A DNA stretch of 53,434 nt, from NCBI GenBank assembly GCA_019313905.1, contig JAFDAI010000027.1, positions 1 through 53,434 of the forward strand, read 5' to 3'. The notes under the pieces are model-generated. The model made no database searches. It saw only the letters and a program-made list of their open reading frames with translations, and was not told the DNA's origin. The stretch comes from Deltaproteobacteria bacterium (lineage in GTDB: Bacteria > Desulfobacterota > Syntrophia > Syntrophales > UBA2210). Every line of letters begins with the position of its first letter. Position 1 is the stretch's first letter. The position numbers were made by a program, and so were the translations under genes. Of the stretch, positions 37,440 to 46,669 are shown piece by piece.

Positions 37440-37580
37440 ACCGTTCATGGTTGTCGGTTCACAGTTCACCGTTTGTTTCAATGAACTATGCGACGATTGA
37501 AGCATTTTGGATATTGATTTCAACTCTTCAATTAAGTCTTTCGCATCTCTACCTTCTGTTTTTTTCAACCGTGAACGGTT
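37440..37580. repeat. Dispersed repeat, copy 2 (opposite orientation to 7360-7437)
   Basis: It contains the identical 29-bp block at 37495-37523, the shared TTTTTCAACCGTGAAC (37561-37576) and several AACCGT/ACGGTT inverted motifs (for example AACCGTGAACGGTT). It lies just upstream of the S-component gene and extends its apparent reading frame. Confidence 0.75.
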
Positions 37581-37620
37581 ACAGCACTTTCCGGTTGCTG
37601 GGAAAACTTTAGATTCAATC

Positions 37621-38079
37621 TCATTTTTCGTTGGACATGAGGGTTCTTAGAATATCCTCTTTGCCTATAATGCCAACCAGCTTGTCCTGTTCCAGAACAG
37701 GCAATGTATGCACGTTGTGTTTTAGCATCAGGGAGGCAATATCTTCCAGACTGGTTTCCGGATCAACGGTTATCGGGTTAGAGGCCATGGCTTGGGCCAC
37801 CGTGGTTGCAACCATCTTTTCCACTTCTTTTTCAATCTTCTTGTAAGAAGCCAGGGGAATAATACCATCAAGAAGAGTAAAGTAGGAAGGCAGCGGAACC
37901 TTTTTCTGCTGAATGATCAGGTCATCCTGACAGATAATTCCTAGCAGGCAACCTGCCTCATCAACTACAGGCAGACCATTGAAATGGTGCTCAAACATCA
38001 GCTTTGCGGCCGCGGTGATTTCCGTTTCCGGAGAAACGGTAACAATCTTTTTTGTCATAATATTACTTGCTTTAAACAT
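37621..38079 (-). CDS. CBS-domain pair protein
   Basis: A 152-residue protein made of two CBS domains, which bind adenosine nucleotides and sense energy state. The first runs over about residues 1-60 (MTKKIVTVSPETEITAAAKLMFEHHFNGLPVVDE). The second covers about residues 90-150 (MASNPITVDPETSLEDIASLMLKHNVHTLPVLE), with the IGKEDILR end. No catalytic domain is attached, so it is probably a stand-alone regulator with an unknown partner. A GGAGG site precedes the ATG. Confidence 0.92.
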   Translation of the reverse strand: MFKASNIMTKKIVTVSPETEITAAAKLMFEHHFNGLPVVDEAGCLLGIICQDDLIIQQKKVPLPSYFTLLDGIIPLASYKKIEKEVEKMVATTVAQAMASNPITVDPETSLEDIASLMLKHNVHTLPVLEQDKLVGIIGKEDILRTLMSNEK

Positions 38080-38145
38080 ACTTCCTCCACTCGTTTTTAT
38101 ACATGTAATACTACCTCTAAAGTCTCATGAAGTCTACAATTGATT

Positions 38146-40101
38146 TTAATCGGCTGTAATCTTCCCTATCTTTTCTTCCGTTGCCATCCATTTATCGTAA
38201 AGAGAATCGAGCCGGGAGGTGATCTGGAAATATTCAATGTTGAGAGATTGAACTAACGCTTCGTTTTTATAAGTATTCTGGTCTGAGAAAGAGTTCTCGA
38301 TCTCCAGCTTCTTTTTCTCATAAGCGGCTGTTTCCTTCTCAATTTTCTCCAGGGCTGCCTTCAGCGGCTTCAGCTTTTTATACAGGGACTGTCTATTTTC
38401 GGCCTCCATTCTTTTCCGGTTTTTTTTAATATCTAACGGAGTTCCGCTTTCCGGAAGGTCTCCTCCGGAGGGGAGTTCTTCCTGCTCCCGGTGATATTTG
38501 TCCAGATAATCATCGACATTCCCATGGTATATGCTCAGATCGTTGTCTTTCAACACGGCGACCTTGTTTATAAGAGGTGCGAGAAAATCCCTGTCGTGAG
38601 ACACAATTACGTATGCCCCCGAAAATCTTTTGAGACTGCGCTGGAGAATGGCTTTTGACTGCGTGTCGAGGTGATTCGTCGGCTCGTCCATTATTAATAA
38701 ATTCGCGGGCTTCAGAATCATTTTGGCGAGGGCAAGCCGGCTCTTTTCGCCTCCAGACAGGACGGAAACCGGTTTAAATACATCATCATCCTTAAAGAGA
38801 AAACAACCGAGAAGAGTTCTCAGCTCACCGGGAGATTTGAGGGGAGCGACCGCGTCAAGTGTCTGCAGGGTTGTCTTGTCCGGGTCCAGCTCTTCCACTA
38901 TGTTCTGGGCATAGTAAGAAATAACCGCATTGTGCCCCGGTTTTCTAAAGCCGCCCTGGAAGGTGTCAACGTCGGCTATAATACGCGCGAGTGTGGACTT
39001 TCCGGAACCGTTGACCCCGAGAAGGGCAATTTTATCCCCGCGTTCTATGATGAAGGATATTTTCTCCAATACCATATTATTGCTGTAGGACTTTGTAAGG
39101 TTCTCTATTTCCATTACCACCCTGCCGGCACGCGGTGGGTCCGGAAAATCAAAAAATATGGAACTTTCCTCTTTATCTATCTCGATATGCTCCATCTTTT
39201 CGAGCTTCCTGATACGGCTCTGGACCTGTTTTGCCTTGGTGTTTTTATACCGGAATCGCTCTATAAAGCGTGTAGTACTGTCAATCATGCGCTGCCGGTT
39301 TCTGAGCGAGGATTGTAGCATCTCGAGGCGCTGGGTCTTTTGGATCAGATAGGATGAGTAATTGCCGGTGTATTCGGTGGCTTTTCCCATGGATATTTCG
39401 ATCACTCTCTCGACAAGATTGTCAAGAAAACGGCTGTCGTGAGATACCAGCACAATAGAACCCCTGTACGATTTCAGATATCCTTCAATCCATTCCAGGG
39501 ATTCCATATCGAGGTGATTGGTAGGTTCGTCAAGCAGCAGGATAGTCGGTTCCCTGAGGAGCAACTTGGCGAGAGCTATCCTCATCTGCCAGCCACCACT
39601 GAACTCCTCTGTCATCCGGGACATATCCTTTTCATTAAATCCAAGACCTGAAAGGATCTGCTTTACCCTTATCTCTATGTTGTATCCCTCCCGGTGTTCC
39701 AAGATGCCCTGAGCCTGCCCCATTTCGTCAATAAAGTTCTGTAATTCCGTGGAGTTGTCCCCTTGCGGAGAAGTTATGGCCGAGATTTTATCGCTTATTT
39801 CTCTGATTCTTTCATGGAGCTGGTTCAGGTCATCAAAGGCGGTTGCCGCTTCTTCGAGAAGGGTTCGGCCCGTATGATACACGCTGTCCTGGGGGAGATA
39901 ACCTACGCTGTTAAATCTGGATTGAATGATTTTTCCCGAGTCTGCTTCGACTTCCCCCAGAATTATCTTCATCAGAGTGGATTTGCCTGTTCCGTTCCGA
40001 CCCACGAAGGCAATCTTGTTTCCGTCTTCTATATGGAGAGAAAGATCTTTGAAGAGATATTTTCCGCTGTACTGTTTAGATATATTTTGTAGTGAAATCA
40101 T
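38146..40101 (-). CDS. ABC-F family ATPase (YheS/Uup type)
   Basis: ABC-F proteins are soluble twin ATPases that act on the ribosome, relieving stalls or protecting it. This one has 651 residues. The first domain has Walker A GRNGTGKST (about 35-43), signature FSGGWQMRIALA and DEPTNHLDMESLEW. The second has GVNGSGKST, LSGGEKSRLALA and DEPTNHLDTQSK. A charged interdomain linker (P-site tRNA-interaction motif region) lies around residues 240-310, and the C-terminus is a coiled coil. No ribosome binding site is evident before the ATG. The target drug or stall is not visible. Confidence 0.93.
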   Translation of the reverse strand: MISLQNISKQYSGKYLFKDLSLHIEDGNKIAFVGRNGTGKSTLMKIILGEVEADSGKIIQSRFNSVGYLPQDSVYHTGRTLLEEAATAFDDLNQLHERIREISDKISAITSPQGDNSTELQNFIDEMGQAQGILEHREGYNIEIRVKQILSGLGFNEKDMSRMTEEFSGGWQMRIALAKLLLREPTILLLDEPTNHLDMESLEWIEGYLKSYRGSIVLVSHDSRFLDNLVERVIEISMGKATEYTGNYSSYLIQKTQRLEMLQSSLRNRQRMIDSTTRFIERFRYKNTKAKQVQSRIRKLEKMEHIEIDKEESSIFFDFPDPPRAGRVVMEIENLTKSYSNNMVLEKISFIIERGDKIALLGVNGSGKSTLARIIADVDTFQGGFRKPGHNAVISYYAQNIVEELDPDKTTLQTLDAVAPLKSPGELRTLLGCFLFKDDDVFKPVSVLSGGEKSRLALAKMILKPANLLIMDEPTNHLDTQSKAILQRSLKRFSGAYVIVSHDRDFLAPLINKVAVLKDNDLSIYHGNVDDYLDKYHREQEELPSGGDLPESGTPLDIKKNRKRMEAENRQSLYKKLKPLKAALEKIEKETAAYEKKKLEIENSFSDQNTYKNEALVQSLNIEYFQITSRLDSLYDKWMATEEKIGKITAD

Positions 40102-40458
40102 TTTTAGTCAAGTTGGGATCAGCAAAAAGTTTTTGTAATGCCTTGAAAAACAGGAAACTTTGAAAGTGTATTGAAAAGAAGATCCGGACTTGACTGAAAA
40201 TCAGACAGGGAACGACTTCTTTTTTCATGGTTTTACAAGGTCATCATGCTTGGAGCTGTTCTCAAGCGTGCCAATATGGATTATTTATACACAGGCGTCA
40301 ATGGAAAAGTTTCAGGGAGGTAAACCAACGTGGCGAATTTCAGTCCATTATTATTGCATTTGCATACTTAAAGGTTATGGTCTCACAGCCGACTTTCCGA
40401 AAGCCTCGAGCAATGCTCTGCAGGTGTTGGTAATGGTTAAAAGCAGTAACAAGGACTT
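40102..40458. other. Intergenic stretch without recognised features
   Basis: These 357 bp lie between two minus-strand genes. Overlapping plus-strand frames (up to 200 codons) are mostly the complement of the downstream BKACE gene and show no protein-family features. I see no convincing hairpin, repeat or promoter. Confidence 0.4.
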
Positions 40459-41322
40459 TCACCGGCCCGCACCCTTCAGTTCGAGTCGGCGGCGGACTTC
40501 CCGGGGAGTTGCCACCGGTAGGTTAATTGTATCAGCCACGGTACGGATACGCTCAAGGAGATCCCGATTAGATGCAAGCCGGGTGCGCTCCGGTGTGAGC
40601 CAAAGGTTGTCTTCCAGCCCGACACGTATGCCGCCCCCGTTGACCATCCCGTTCAGGTTCATTTTTAGCTGGAAGTCACCGATTCCACCCACAGCCCATA
40701 CAGACTGTTCCGGAAGTTCTGTAAGCATAACCCCCAGATTCAGGATGTTGGCCTGGGCGCAGGCGATGTTGCCCAGCAGAAGATTGAAGTAGAAGGGCGG
40801 CTCAATAAAGCCTTTCCTGTGGAGATATTTCGCATAGTTGATCATGCCGATATCGAAAGCTTCGAGTTCAGGCTTGATGCCCTTTTCTCTCATGCTGGCA
40901 GCAAGTTGTTGAGTAATCTCGGGGCTGTTCACACTGGCCTGCCTGTTGAAGTTGACGCTGCTCAAAGTCAGGCTCGCCATATCAGGCCGGCTGGCCCCTT
41001 CAAGTTTCAGGCATTCCGACCTCTTCTCAAATTCATTCCAATGGCGTCCGCTGGTTGAGACGGAGAGAATGAGAGCCTCCTCACCCGTCCCGTCAACGCG
41101 GCGAATACCGTCAATAATCTCCTTGTAAATCTCCTTGCGGTACGTCGGCAGCCCGTCCTCTCCACGTGCATGCAGGTGCACCATGGAAACGCCGTACTGG
41201 CGAGCATCAAGCACCTGTTCGATGATTTCCTGGGGTGTAATGGGTATATGCGGCGTCATCTCTCGAGTAGGGAGCATACCGGTAGGGGTGAAATTGATGA
41301 TCAGTTTGTCTGAATGTTGCAC
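40459..41322 (-). CDS. BKACE family enzyme (beta-keto acid cleavage, DUF849)
   Basis: BKACE enzymes, such as 3-keto-5-aminohexanoate cleavage enzyme (Kce), react a beta-keto acid with acetyl-CoA to give acetoacetate and a CoA ester, using zinc. The protein has 287 residues from the GTG at 41322, which has an ideal AAGGAGG site; a longer frame to 41445 would run through the promoter. The zinc motif HLHAR (His49, His51) and the TPTGMLPT start are present, together with ELEAFDIGM (Glu) and WAVGGIGDFQL. The specificity loop differs between subfamilies, so the substrate is open. No lysine-fermentation genes flank it. Confidence 0.9.
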   Translation of the reverse strand: MQHSDKLIINFTPTGMLPTREMTPHIPITPQEIIEQVLDARQYGVSMVHLHARGEDGLPTYRKEIYKEIIDGIRRVDGTGEEALILSVSTSGRHWNEFEKRSECLKLEGASRPDMASLTLSSVNFNRQASVNSPEITQQLAASMREKGIKPELEAFDIGMINYAKYLHRKGFIEPPFYFNLLLGNIACAQANILNLGVMLTELPEQSVWAVGGIGDFQLKMNLNGMVNGGGIRVGLEDNLWLTPERTRLASNRDLLERIRTVADTINLPVATPREVRRRLELKGAGR

Positions 41323-41416
41323 AACGACCTCCTTGCTCCGGCTGGACAGACTCTTCCTGGTAGCCAGGCTTGCTGAAACAGTAAGCATATACAGAAACTT
41401 GCCGTTTCGTTGCGTG

Positions 41417-41445
41417 AATATGTCAAAAATATTGTTGCGAGTCAA
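41417..41445 (-). promoter_or_regulatory. Promoter of the BKACE gene
   Basis: TTGACT (41445-41440), 17-bp spacer CGCAACAATATTTTTGA and CATATT (41422-41417) on the minus strand, about 95 bp upstream of the GTG start. It shares 21 of 23 bases across the -35 box and spacer with the CoA-transferase promoter at 7312-7340. Confidence 0.6.
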
Positions 41446-41545
41446 GCCTGAGCGTCAGCAATGTTTTTGATAGATATGCCCTCTTACATTTTTTCAGAGT
41501 GTATTGTTTGGTGGGATGGAGTTCCTGTCTTTCATTAAGCTGAAG

Positions 41546-41809
41546 TTATATTTCGAGAGTTCTCAACAGTGGATCACTTTTTAAAACAATATTGCATGTT
41601 TGAGTTGATTCATCAAATATAATAATGGCTTTATCAGATTGAAGCTGCTTTTTTACCTGCTGTATCTTTCGTTCAAATGGCACCTCGCTTTCTCCGTAGT
41701 CGGTGGCGTCACGTGCAACAAATTCTGCAATGACAGCTTCTAAAGTTTCAGGAGATAATTGGTCGTATGATATTTTCAAGAGTTTTTTGCTGCCTTGTGT
41801 TTGATTCAT
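41546..41809 (-). CDS. YheU family protein (UPF0270)
   Basis: An 87-residue protein with the YheU pattern: ISYDQLSPETLEAVIAEFVARDATDYGESEV, then FERKIQQVKKQLQSDKAIIIFDE and the short TCNIVLKSD end. E. coli YheU has no assigned function. The N-terminal 12 residues (MNQTQGSKKLLK) are longer than in E. coli. No strong ribosome binding site is visible. The neighbouring genes give no functional hint. Confidence 0.8.
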   Translation of the reverse strand: MNQTQGSKKLLKISYDQLSPETLEAVIAEFVARDATDYGESEVPFERKIQQVKKQLQSDKAIIIFDESTQTCNIVLKSDPLLRTLEI

Positions 41810-41948
41810 TTTTGTTGTCCATCTGCAAATCAGGGCACTCTGAGTGATTTCTCATGCGCAGGGTCCCCTCTCTCAAGAAAGAACAATGACAGGTGCGTTT
41901 TCAGGAGGGAAGGACTTTGTTGTTCGCTGTTTCTCCCGCTTTGTTTTA

Positions 41949-42647
41949 TTATCCTTCAGCTGGTACGGGCTTTGAGACAGGTTCTAAAGTAGGATCTGAA
42001 TCGGTAAATTTTTTCATTATCCACCCGAACTCTCCGGAAGGCAGTTTGACAAATAACCATTCCGGGGCAGTCCCATGGGTTTCCATAACCGTTCCTTGAG
42101 GAATCTGGAAGATTATCGGATGATTCATGCCGGGGCCTGATCTTACATTCAACATATGGGTCGTTACTTTCACCTGTTCAATTACAGGGGAGGCAGGTTG
42201 ATATCTATTAATGGAATCTGCTGCAGACGCCTCGTAGGGGGGCTTTACAACAATATATCCCGATGGAGCCCTGTTATAGTAAGCATCGCCGTAGTAATAA
42301 TATTCAATTCCCCCAGACCGGAACGTTATATATCCGGGCGGTAATTGCGTAACTACAACCCCGACAGGCGGTCTTGTAACGACATATCTTTTGTACGGAA
42401 GTTCCCTGTAATAAATTCCCCTGTGGTAATAATAATGCATCCCTGCAATGGTTACCAGTGCAAACGTCAGGGGCAGAAGAGGACTGACATAGGGGCGATG
42501 ATAGTAGTGGTGTACAGAGCGACGATGTACAGGCGGCCGGTGTTTTCGAGAAGCACAGGCGCTCTCTGTGAGGATAGATGTGCAGATAAAAAGGGTTGCA
42601 AGTCCCACGACAAAAAATCTGTAGGCAACTTTTGATTTTCTCTCCAT
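41949..42647 (-). CDS. Secreted or lipid-anchored DUF6515-like protein with an SH3 domain
   Basis: About 232 residues from the ATG at 42647 (AGGGAG 9 nt upstream). A signal peptide (AYRFFVVGLATLFICTSILTESAC) has a Cys at its end, but the lipobox is poor (ESAC), so a lipoprotein is only possible. A His/Tyr/Arg-rich stretch (RKHRPPVHRRSVHHYYHRPY) and a second hydrophobic span follow. Then comes a Tyr/Pro-rich region with RPPVGVVVTQLPPGY and GGIEYYYYGDAYY (DUF6515-like). The C-terminal bacterial SH3 domain (LNVRSGPGMNHPIIFQIPQG) usually binds cell-wall or surface ligands. It probably works at the envelope. Confidence 0.8.
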   Translation of the reverse strand: MERKSKVAYRFFVVGLATLFICTSILTESACASRKHRPPVHRRSVHHYYHRPYVSPLLPLTFALVTIAGMHYYYHRGIYYRELPYKRYVVTRPPVGVVVTQLPPGYITFRSGGIEYYYYGDAYYNRAPSGYIVVKPPYEASAADSINRYQPASPVIEQVKVTTHMLNVRSGPGMNHPIIFQIPQGTVMETHGTAPEWLFVKLPSGEFGWIMKKFTDSDPTLEPVSKPVPAEG

Positions 42648-42916
42648 TTCTCCATACTCCCTTCTTTGGTAATACTTATATAGACGTTGGCTCGCATCAA
42701 AAAAGCTACACTTATTTAATGGTGCTGTCAAATTTTTGTTCAGGGAGGGTTGGTGCAGCCGCAAAAAAAAGTCAAACTCAGTGAATCTGACACTCCGGCT
42801 AAACGGGAAACCCTTGTGCTTTCAGTGTGTTACGTTGGCTCACGAGGCCATCAGCGTTAAAATGCCCTGGATGCTATGGCAAAACAGGATAAGGATGTCT
42901 GGCCTTTTTAGAATTC

Positions 42917-43315
42917 TCAACTGTCCATTTTTCTGATTTCCGGGGGGAGCAGAAGGTCATGTTTGTTTCCTAATTCACGCACCAGCTTCATGAAACTTGC
43001 CGGCAGCGGAATTTCTCTCGGCACAAGCAAAAGCTTCAGCTCATTGGCGTGAACAAGGATCGACAGGCTGTCTATACCCTCCTGCCTGTCGCAGAGAACC
43101 TGGATCCGGAGGGCATCCGTCAGAGGCACCATCATATCAACCAACTCAAGGGGGACCTTTTTCAGTGTTTCCTGTATCAGATTTCTGTTTTCTGAGGCCT
43201 CTCTGTCAGGGTTCTGCTCGCTGATGTGATTTTTGAGCCTCCTGAAAAATACCATCTTAACGATGGCGACTCCCTGACGGAGTATAGGTAGTAATTTGAT
43301 TTCGAATTCTTCCAT
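42917..43315 (-). CDS. Hypothetical protein
   Basis: A 132-residue protein I do not recognise. It has an N-terminal amphipathic segment (LLPILRQGVAIVKMVFFRRLKNH), a charged middle part and a C-terminal half with LELVDMMVPLTDALRIQVLCD and LLVPREIPLPASFMKLVREL. The start has an AAGGA site 5 nt upstream, which supports expression. It stands alone between the SH3 protein and the plus-strand enoyl-CoA hydratase gene. There are no membrane spans or metal motifs. Confidence 0.6.
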   Translation of the reverse strand: MEEFEIKLLPILRQGVAIVKMVFFRRLKNHISEQNPDREASENRNLIQETLKKVPLELVDMMVPLTDALRIQVLCDRQEGIDSLSILVHANELKLLLVPREIPLPASFMKLVRELGNKHDLLLPPEIRKMDS

Positions 43316-43528
43316 GCCAATCCTTCTACTGCTCTCGCTGCAACTATCTCATCTATTCCCGGTGGCTTTGTCAAGGGGGAAAATTCGAAACTCAACTTCT
43401 GAATCCAAATTTCTTTATCAGCTCTTCTCATCAAGATTTTTCAAAAATTTGTTTGACTTATCCGAACAGAAAGTGTCATTTGTCAGAGTCATCGGACACC
43501 TATAACAGGGAAAAGGAGGACGGCATTC

Positions 43529-44305
43529 ATGTCTTTTCAAACGATACTAACCGCCAAAGAGAATCAGACAGGAACTATTTCTCTCAACCGCCCAGAACAG
43601 TTTAACACGTTCAGCACGAAGATGGCGGAAGAACTGAACGAGGCCCTGCCCCAGATGGAACGGGACGAAGCAATTCGGGTAGTTATAGTAAGGGGAGAAG
43701 GAAAGGCCTTTTCAACAGGCATAGATGTCAGTGAATTTGAGGGGAAGACACCTTCAGAATACCACGCGTGGATAAAACTCATGGGCGAAATGCATTTCAC
43801 GATAGCCTCCATGGGAAAGCCGGTAATTGCCTCCATCCACGGATTCGCGGTGGCAAACGGGGCGGGCCTTCTGGCGGCGGCGGATTTTGCGATTGCATCG
43901 GAAGAAACAAAAATCGGCACCTCGGCGATAAACGTCGGTCTCCTGTGTTCCGGACCAATTGCCCCTCTGAGCTACTTTCTTCCTAAAAAGAAGGCGCTTG
44001 AGATGCTGCTCTGCGGAGACATGATAGACGCAAAGGAAGCGGAACGCCTGGGAATTTTAAACAAAGTGGTGCCACTCGAAAAACTGAAGGAAGAAACGGA
44101 GGTCTTCGCCAGGAAACTCATCGACAAAAGCTCCATAGCGGTGCGGACCGGAAAGAAATTCTACTATGAAATGATGGATATGTCCTTCCGTCAGAAGCTT
44201 GCCCTTGCCGACGAGGTCTTGACCAGATTATGCACGACAGAGGATGCCCGCGAAGGGGTTAGCGCATTTCTGGAGAAGAGAAAACCGGAGTGGAAGGGTC
44301 GATAG
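43529..44305 (+). CDS. Enoyl-CoA hydratase/isomerase family protein
   Basis: Crotonase-fold enzyme of 258 residues acting on acyl-CoA thioesters. It shows ISLNRPEQFNTFS (about 16-28) and the first oxyanion segment EGKAFSTGIDVSEFEG. The second segment is HGFAVANGAGLLAAADFAIASEETKIG. At the position of the usual catalytic Glu of the second half the sequence reads INVGLLCSGP rather than the E-rich form, so hydratase activity is doubtful and another crotonase reaction is possible. AGGAGG lies 9 nt before the ATG. It is an isolated plus-strand gene among minus-strand ones. Confidence 0.9.
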   Translation: MSFQTILTAKENQTGTISLNRPEQFNTFSTKMAEELNEALPQMERDEAIRVVIVRGEGKAFSTGIDVSEFEGKTPSEYHAWIKLMGEMHFTIASMGKPVIASIHGFAVANGAGLLAAADFAIASEETKIGTSAINVGLLCSGPIAPLSYFLPKKKALEMLLCGDMIDAKEAERLGILNKVVPLEKLKEETEVFARKLIDKSSIAVRTGKKFYYEMMDMSFRQKLALADEVLTRLCTTEDAREGVSAFLEKRKPEWKGR

Positions 44306-44358
44306 TACAAGGCTCCTTTTCGGCATATGCGTTCATCTGAAACCCAGACCCCGTTTCG

Positions 44359-45122
44359 TCAATGGAGTTTTTGGGAGCTTTGTATGAGATCGTAAGCTGC
44401 TTTGATAGCCTGGGTTTTTTCAGTGGCGAATTTCATCATCTCATCGGGAAGACCTTTGGAAACGAGCTTGTCAGGATGGTACTGGGTCATGAGACGCCGA
44501 TACGATTTTTTGACTTCATCGGCGGAGGCTTTTTTAGAAAGCCCCAACACACCGTAGGCATCCCTGAGACGGGTGTTGTCTGCGCTATATTTCCGATCGA
44601 AGCCCGCACTACCCCCCGCATGCTGTCCCGCCTGCATCATCCGTATGATGCGCTCGAAATCCGCCCTGGGATAGCCTGTATGGTCGCAGACGTAATAGAG
44701 AATATAGAGTTCCGAGTCATGAATTTCTCCATCCGCCATTGCTGTTCCCAAGAGAATCTCAAGAAACATCCGTATGAGACTGCGCCTTCCATGACACTCC
44801 CGCCTGAACTGCTCCAGGATATCATCAAGCGGAAAATCGGGACGTTTGCCTTCATTAAACAGATTCAGAGCAGCCTGCTGCTGTTCCGGAGTAAGCCGCA
44901 TATTTCTCATGGTAGTATGCACAGATGGCCCATTACGGAGAATGTTGCTGTAAAGAAGGCAATCTGTACCCGTTCGGGATTTCCGAATCCGAAATTCCCG
45001 CCGCCGGCAACTATTTTGGCATGGTCAAAGCTATGTCCCACAGCGGTGCCCAGGATTGCACCCAGAGGACCTCCGAAGAAAAATCCCACCGAGCCCCCTA
45101 TTAATTTTCCCCACCAACTCAT
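44359..45122 (-). pseudogene. djlA-like J-domain co-chaperone, broken by an internal deletion and frame change
   Basis: The first part (from ATG 45122) has the glycine-rich membrane segment WWGKLIGGSVGFFFGGPLGAILG and then FFTATFSVMGHL of the TerB-like domain, ending at CILP with a stop. In another frame the second part (from 44922) continues with MRLTPEQQQAALNLFNEGKRPDFPLD, the rest of the TerB-like domain, and a C-terminal J domain with its HPD motif (YHPDKL). The segment AKADGRVS-like, expected between the two in DjlA, is missing, which suggests a deletion of about 50 bp. The downstream fragment may still be made from its own start (GTG 44922), but the TerB core would be incomplete. Confidence 0.7.
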
Positions 45123-45293
45123 CTTAATATTCCTTTCCGTTTCGTTGAATCCAAGGCGGCACCAAAGAACCTGACGGCGAGGTAGCTGTAAAGTAGAGCA
45201 ATGTGTCAACAGAATAGCCCCGGTCTCATGTGCCATGATTTCTTGTTCTGTATTTACATATAAGCTGAAACAGCAAAAAGCAAGCCCTGAGCC

Positions 45294-46658
45294 CTACAAT
45301 GCCGCTTGTCTTACGGTGTCTGCTATCTTTTTGTGTACGCCGGGATTCATAAAGTCAGGTACGATCTCATGTTTGCCTGCCAGAGATGCAAGGGTCTCAG
45401 CGGCGCTGAATTTCATGGGATAGGTGATCCTTGGAGCGCCGGCGTCAAGAGTTCCGCGTATAATACCGGGAAAGACCAGACAATTGTTTATCGTTCTGCC
45501 GTCCAGCGCTATCGCCGCGCCTGCTTCCAATGCGTCTCCAAGGTGTATCTCGGGAAGAGGATTGGCTAACGCGAAGACAATGGGGGCATTATTCATGCTG
45601 CGCACCATATCTTTTGAGACCAGGTTTGATGATGAGACTCCGATAAAGATATCTTTTCCCCTCATAACCTCTTTTAAGCCACCTTTTTCTCCGGTTTTAT
45701 TGGTAAGTTCAGCAATCGAATTCTTGTATGCGTTCATATGTTCCGGTCTGCCCCTGTAGAGAGCTCCCTTTCTGTCGCAGACAGTGATATGCCGGAAACC
45801 GTATTCCAAGAGCATCTTTCCGGTGGCCATTCCCGCCGCGCCCGCGCCGCTGATAACGATTTTCACCCTTTCCTTTTGTCTGTCTGCAAACTGCAGCGCC
45901 TTCAGCAGTGCGGCCAGGATAACAGTCGCTGTTCCGTGCTGGTCATCGTGGAAGACGGGGATGGTTACCCTTTCCTGTAGCCTTTCTTCCACCTCGAAAC
46001 AGAGGGGCGCCTTTATATCCTCTATCATGATAACGCTGAATGTTTTTGATACTGCTTCAAGTGTGTCGACGATCCTGCCCGCGTTGTCGCTTTCTATAAG
46101 GAGAGGCATGCAGCTTACCCCCGCCATCTTGTTCAGGATGACCGATTTGCCCTCCATAACGGGCATTCCCGCAAGAACGCCGATATTGCCGAGGCCCAGC
46201 ACGGCGGAACCATTTGTGGCGATGCATGCAGAATTGCCGATGGAGGTATATTCCCGTGCCGCTTCAGGATGTTCGACGATGTGGTTGCACACCTGAGCCA
46301 CTCCCGGAGTATAAACCATTCTCAGATCGCTCAGCGTATCTACCTTTACCGTCGGCGTTATGGCTATCTTACCGCCGCGGTGTATATGAAGAACCTCATC
46401 CTCAATGGAGATCAATTTATAACCTTTAAGCTGTTTCAGATCGGAAATCGTGTCTGAAAACTGTTTTTCATCGTCGAAAAATATTATTACGTCCCGTGTG
46501 ATATATTGAGAAGTAAGATGTACTTTTGTAATGTCGCCCAGCACGGCGCCATGCTTTCCAAGCTCTGTTGCCATTAGGCCAAATGCGCCGGGTACGTCTG
46601 GGATACGGACCCGTATTTTCCTTGTGATTTTGTATGAATATTTTTCTATATCTGTCAT
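45294..46658 (-). CDS. NAD-dependent malic enzyme with N-terminal ACT domain
   Basis: Malic enzyme converts malate to pyruvate and CO2. The protein of about 454 residues has an N-terminal ACT domain (RVRIPDVPGAFGLMATELG, about 15-33), which suggests allosteric control by a small ligand. The catalytic part has VYTPGVAQVC, LGLGNIGVLAGMPVMEGK, the metal-binding EDIKAP and FHDDQHGTA, the NAD-binding SGAGAAGMATG, and ALANPLPEI. ATG at 46658 has a GAGGTG site; the longer upstream frame is not supported. It lies 11 bp after a small membrane-protein gene on the same strand. Confidence 0.93.
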   Translation of the reverse strand: MTDIEKYSYKITRKIRVRIPDVPGAFGLMATELGKHGAVLGDITKVHLTSQYITRDVIIFFDDEKQFSDTISDLKQLKGYKLISIEDEVLHIHRGGKIAITPTVKVDTLSDLRMVYTPGVAQVCNHIVEHPEAAREYTSIGNSACIATNGSAVLGLGNIGVLAGMPVMEGKSVILNKMAGVSCMPLLIESDNAGRIVDTLEAVSKTFSVIMIEDIKAPLCFEVEERLQERVTIPVFHDDQHGTATVILAALLKALQFADRQKERVKIVISGAGAAGMATGKMLLEYGFRHITVCDRKGALYRGRPEHMNAYKNSIAELTNKTGEKGGLKEVMRGKDIFIGVSSSNLVSKDMVRSMNNAPIVFALANPLPEIHLGDALEAGAAIALDGRTINNCLVFPGIIRGTLDAGAPRITYPMKFSAAETLASLAGKHEIVPDFMNPGVHKKIADTVRQAAL

Positions 46659-46669
46659 TAATCGACACC

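Noticed and set aside
37427-37568. N-terminal extension of the S-component gene
   Set aside because: It consists of the dispersed repeat; the ATG at 37427 has a better ribosome binding site and fits the family.
40190-40792. Plus-strand open frame of 200 codons
   Set aside because: More than half is the complement of the BKACE gene; low-complexity Ser/Arg-rich translation typical of a shadow.
41322-41445. N-terminal extension of the BKACE gene
   Set aside because: It overlaps the likely promoter, and the GTG at 41322 has a perfect AAGGAGG site.
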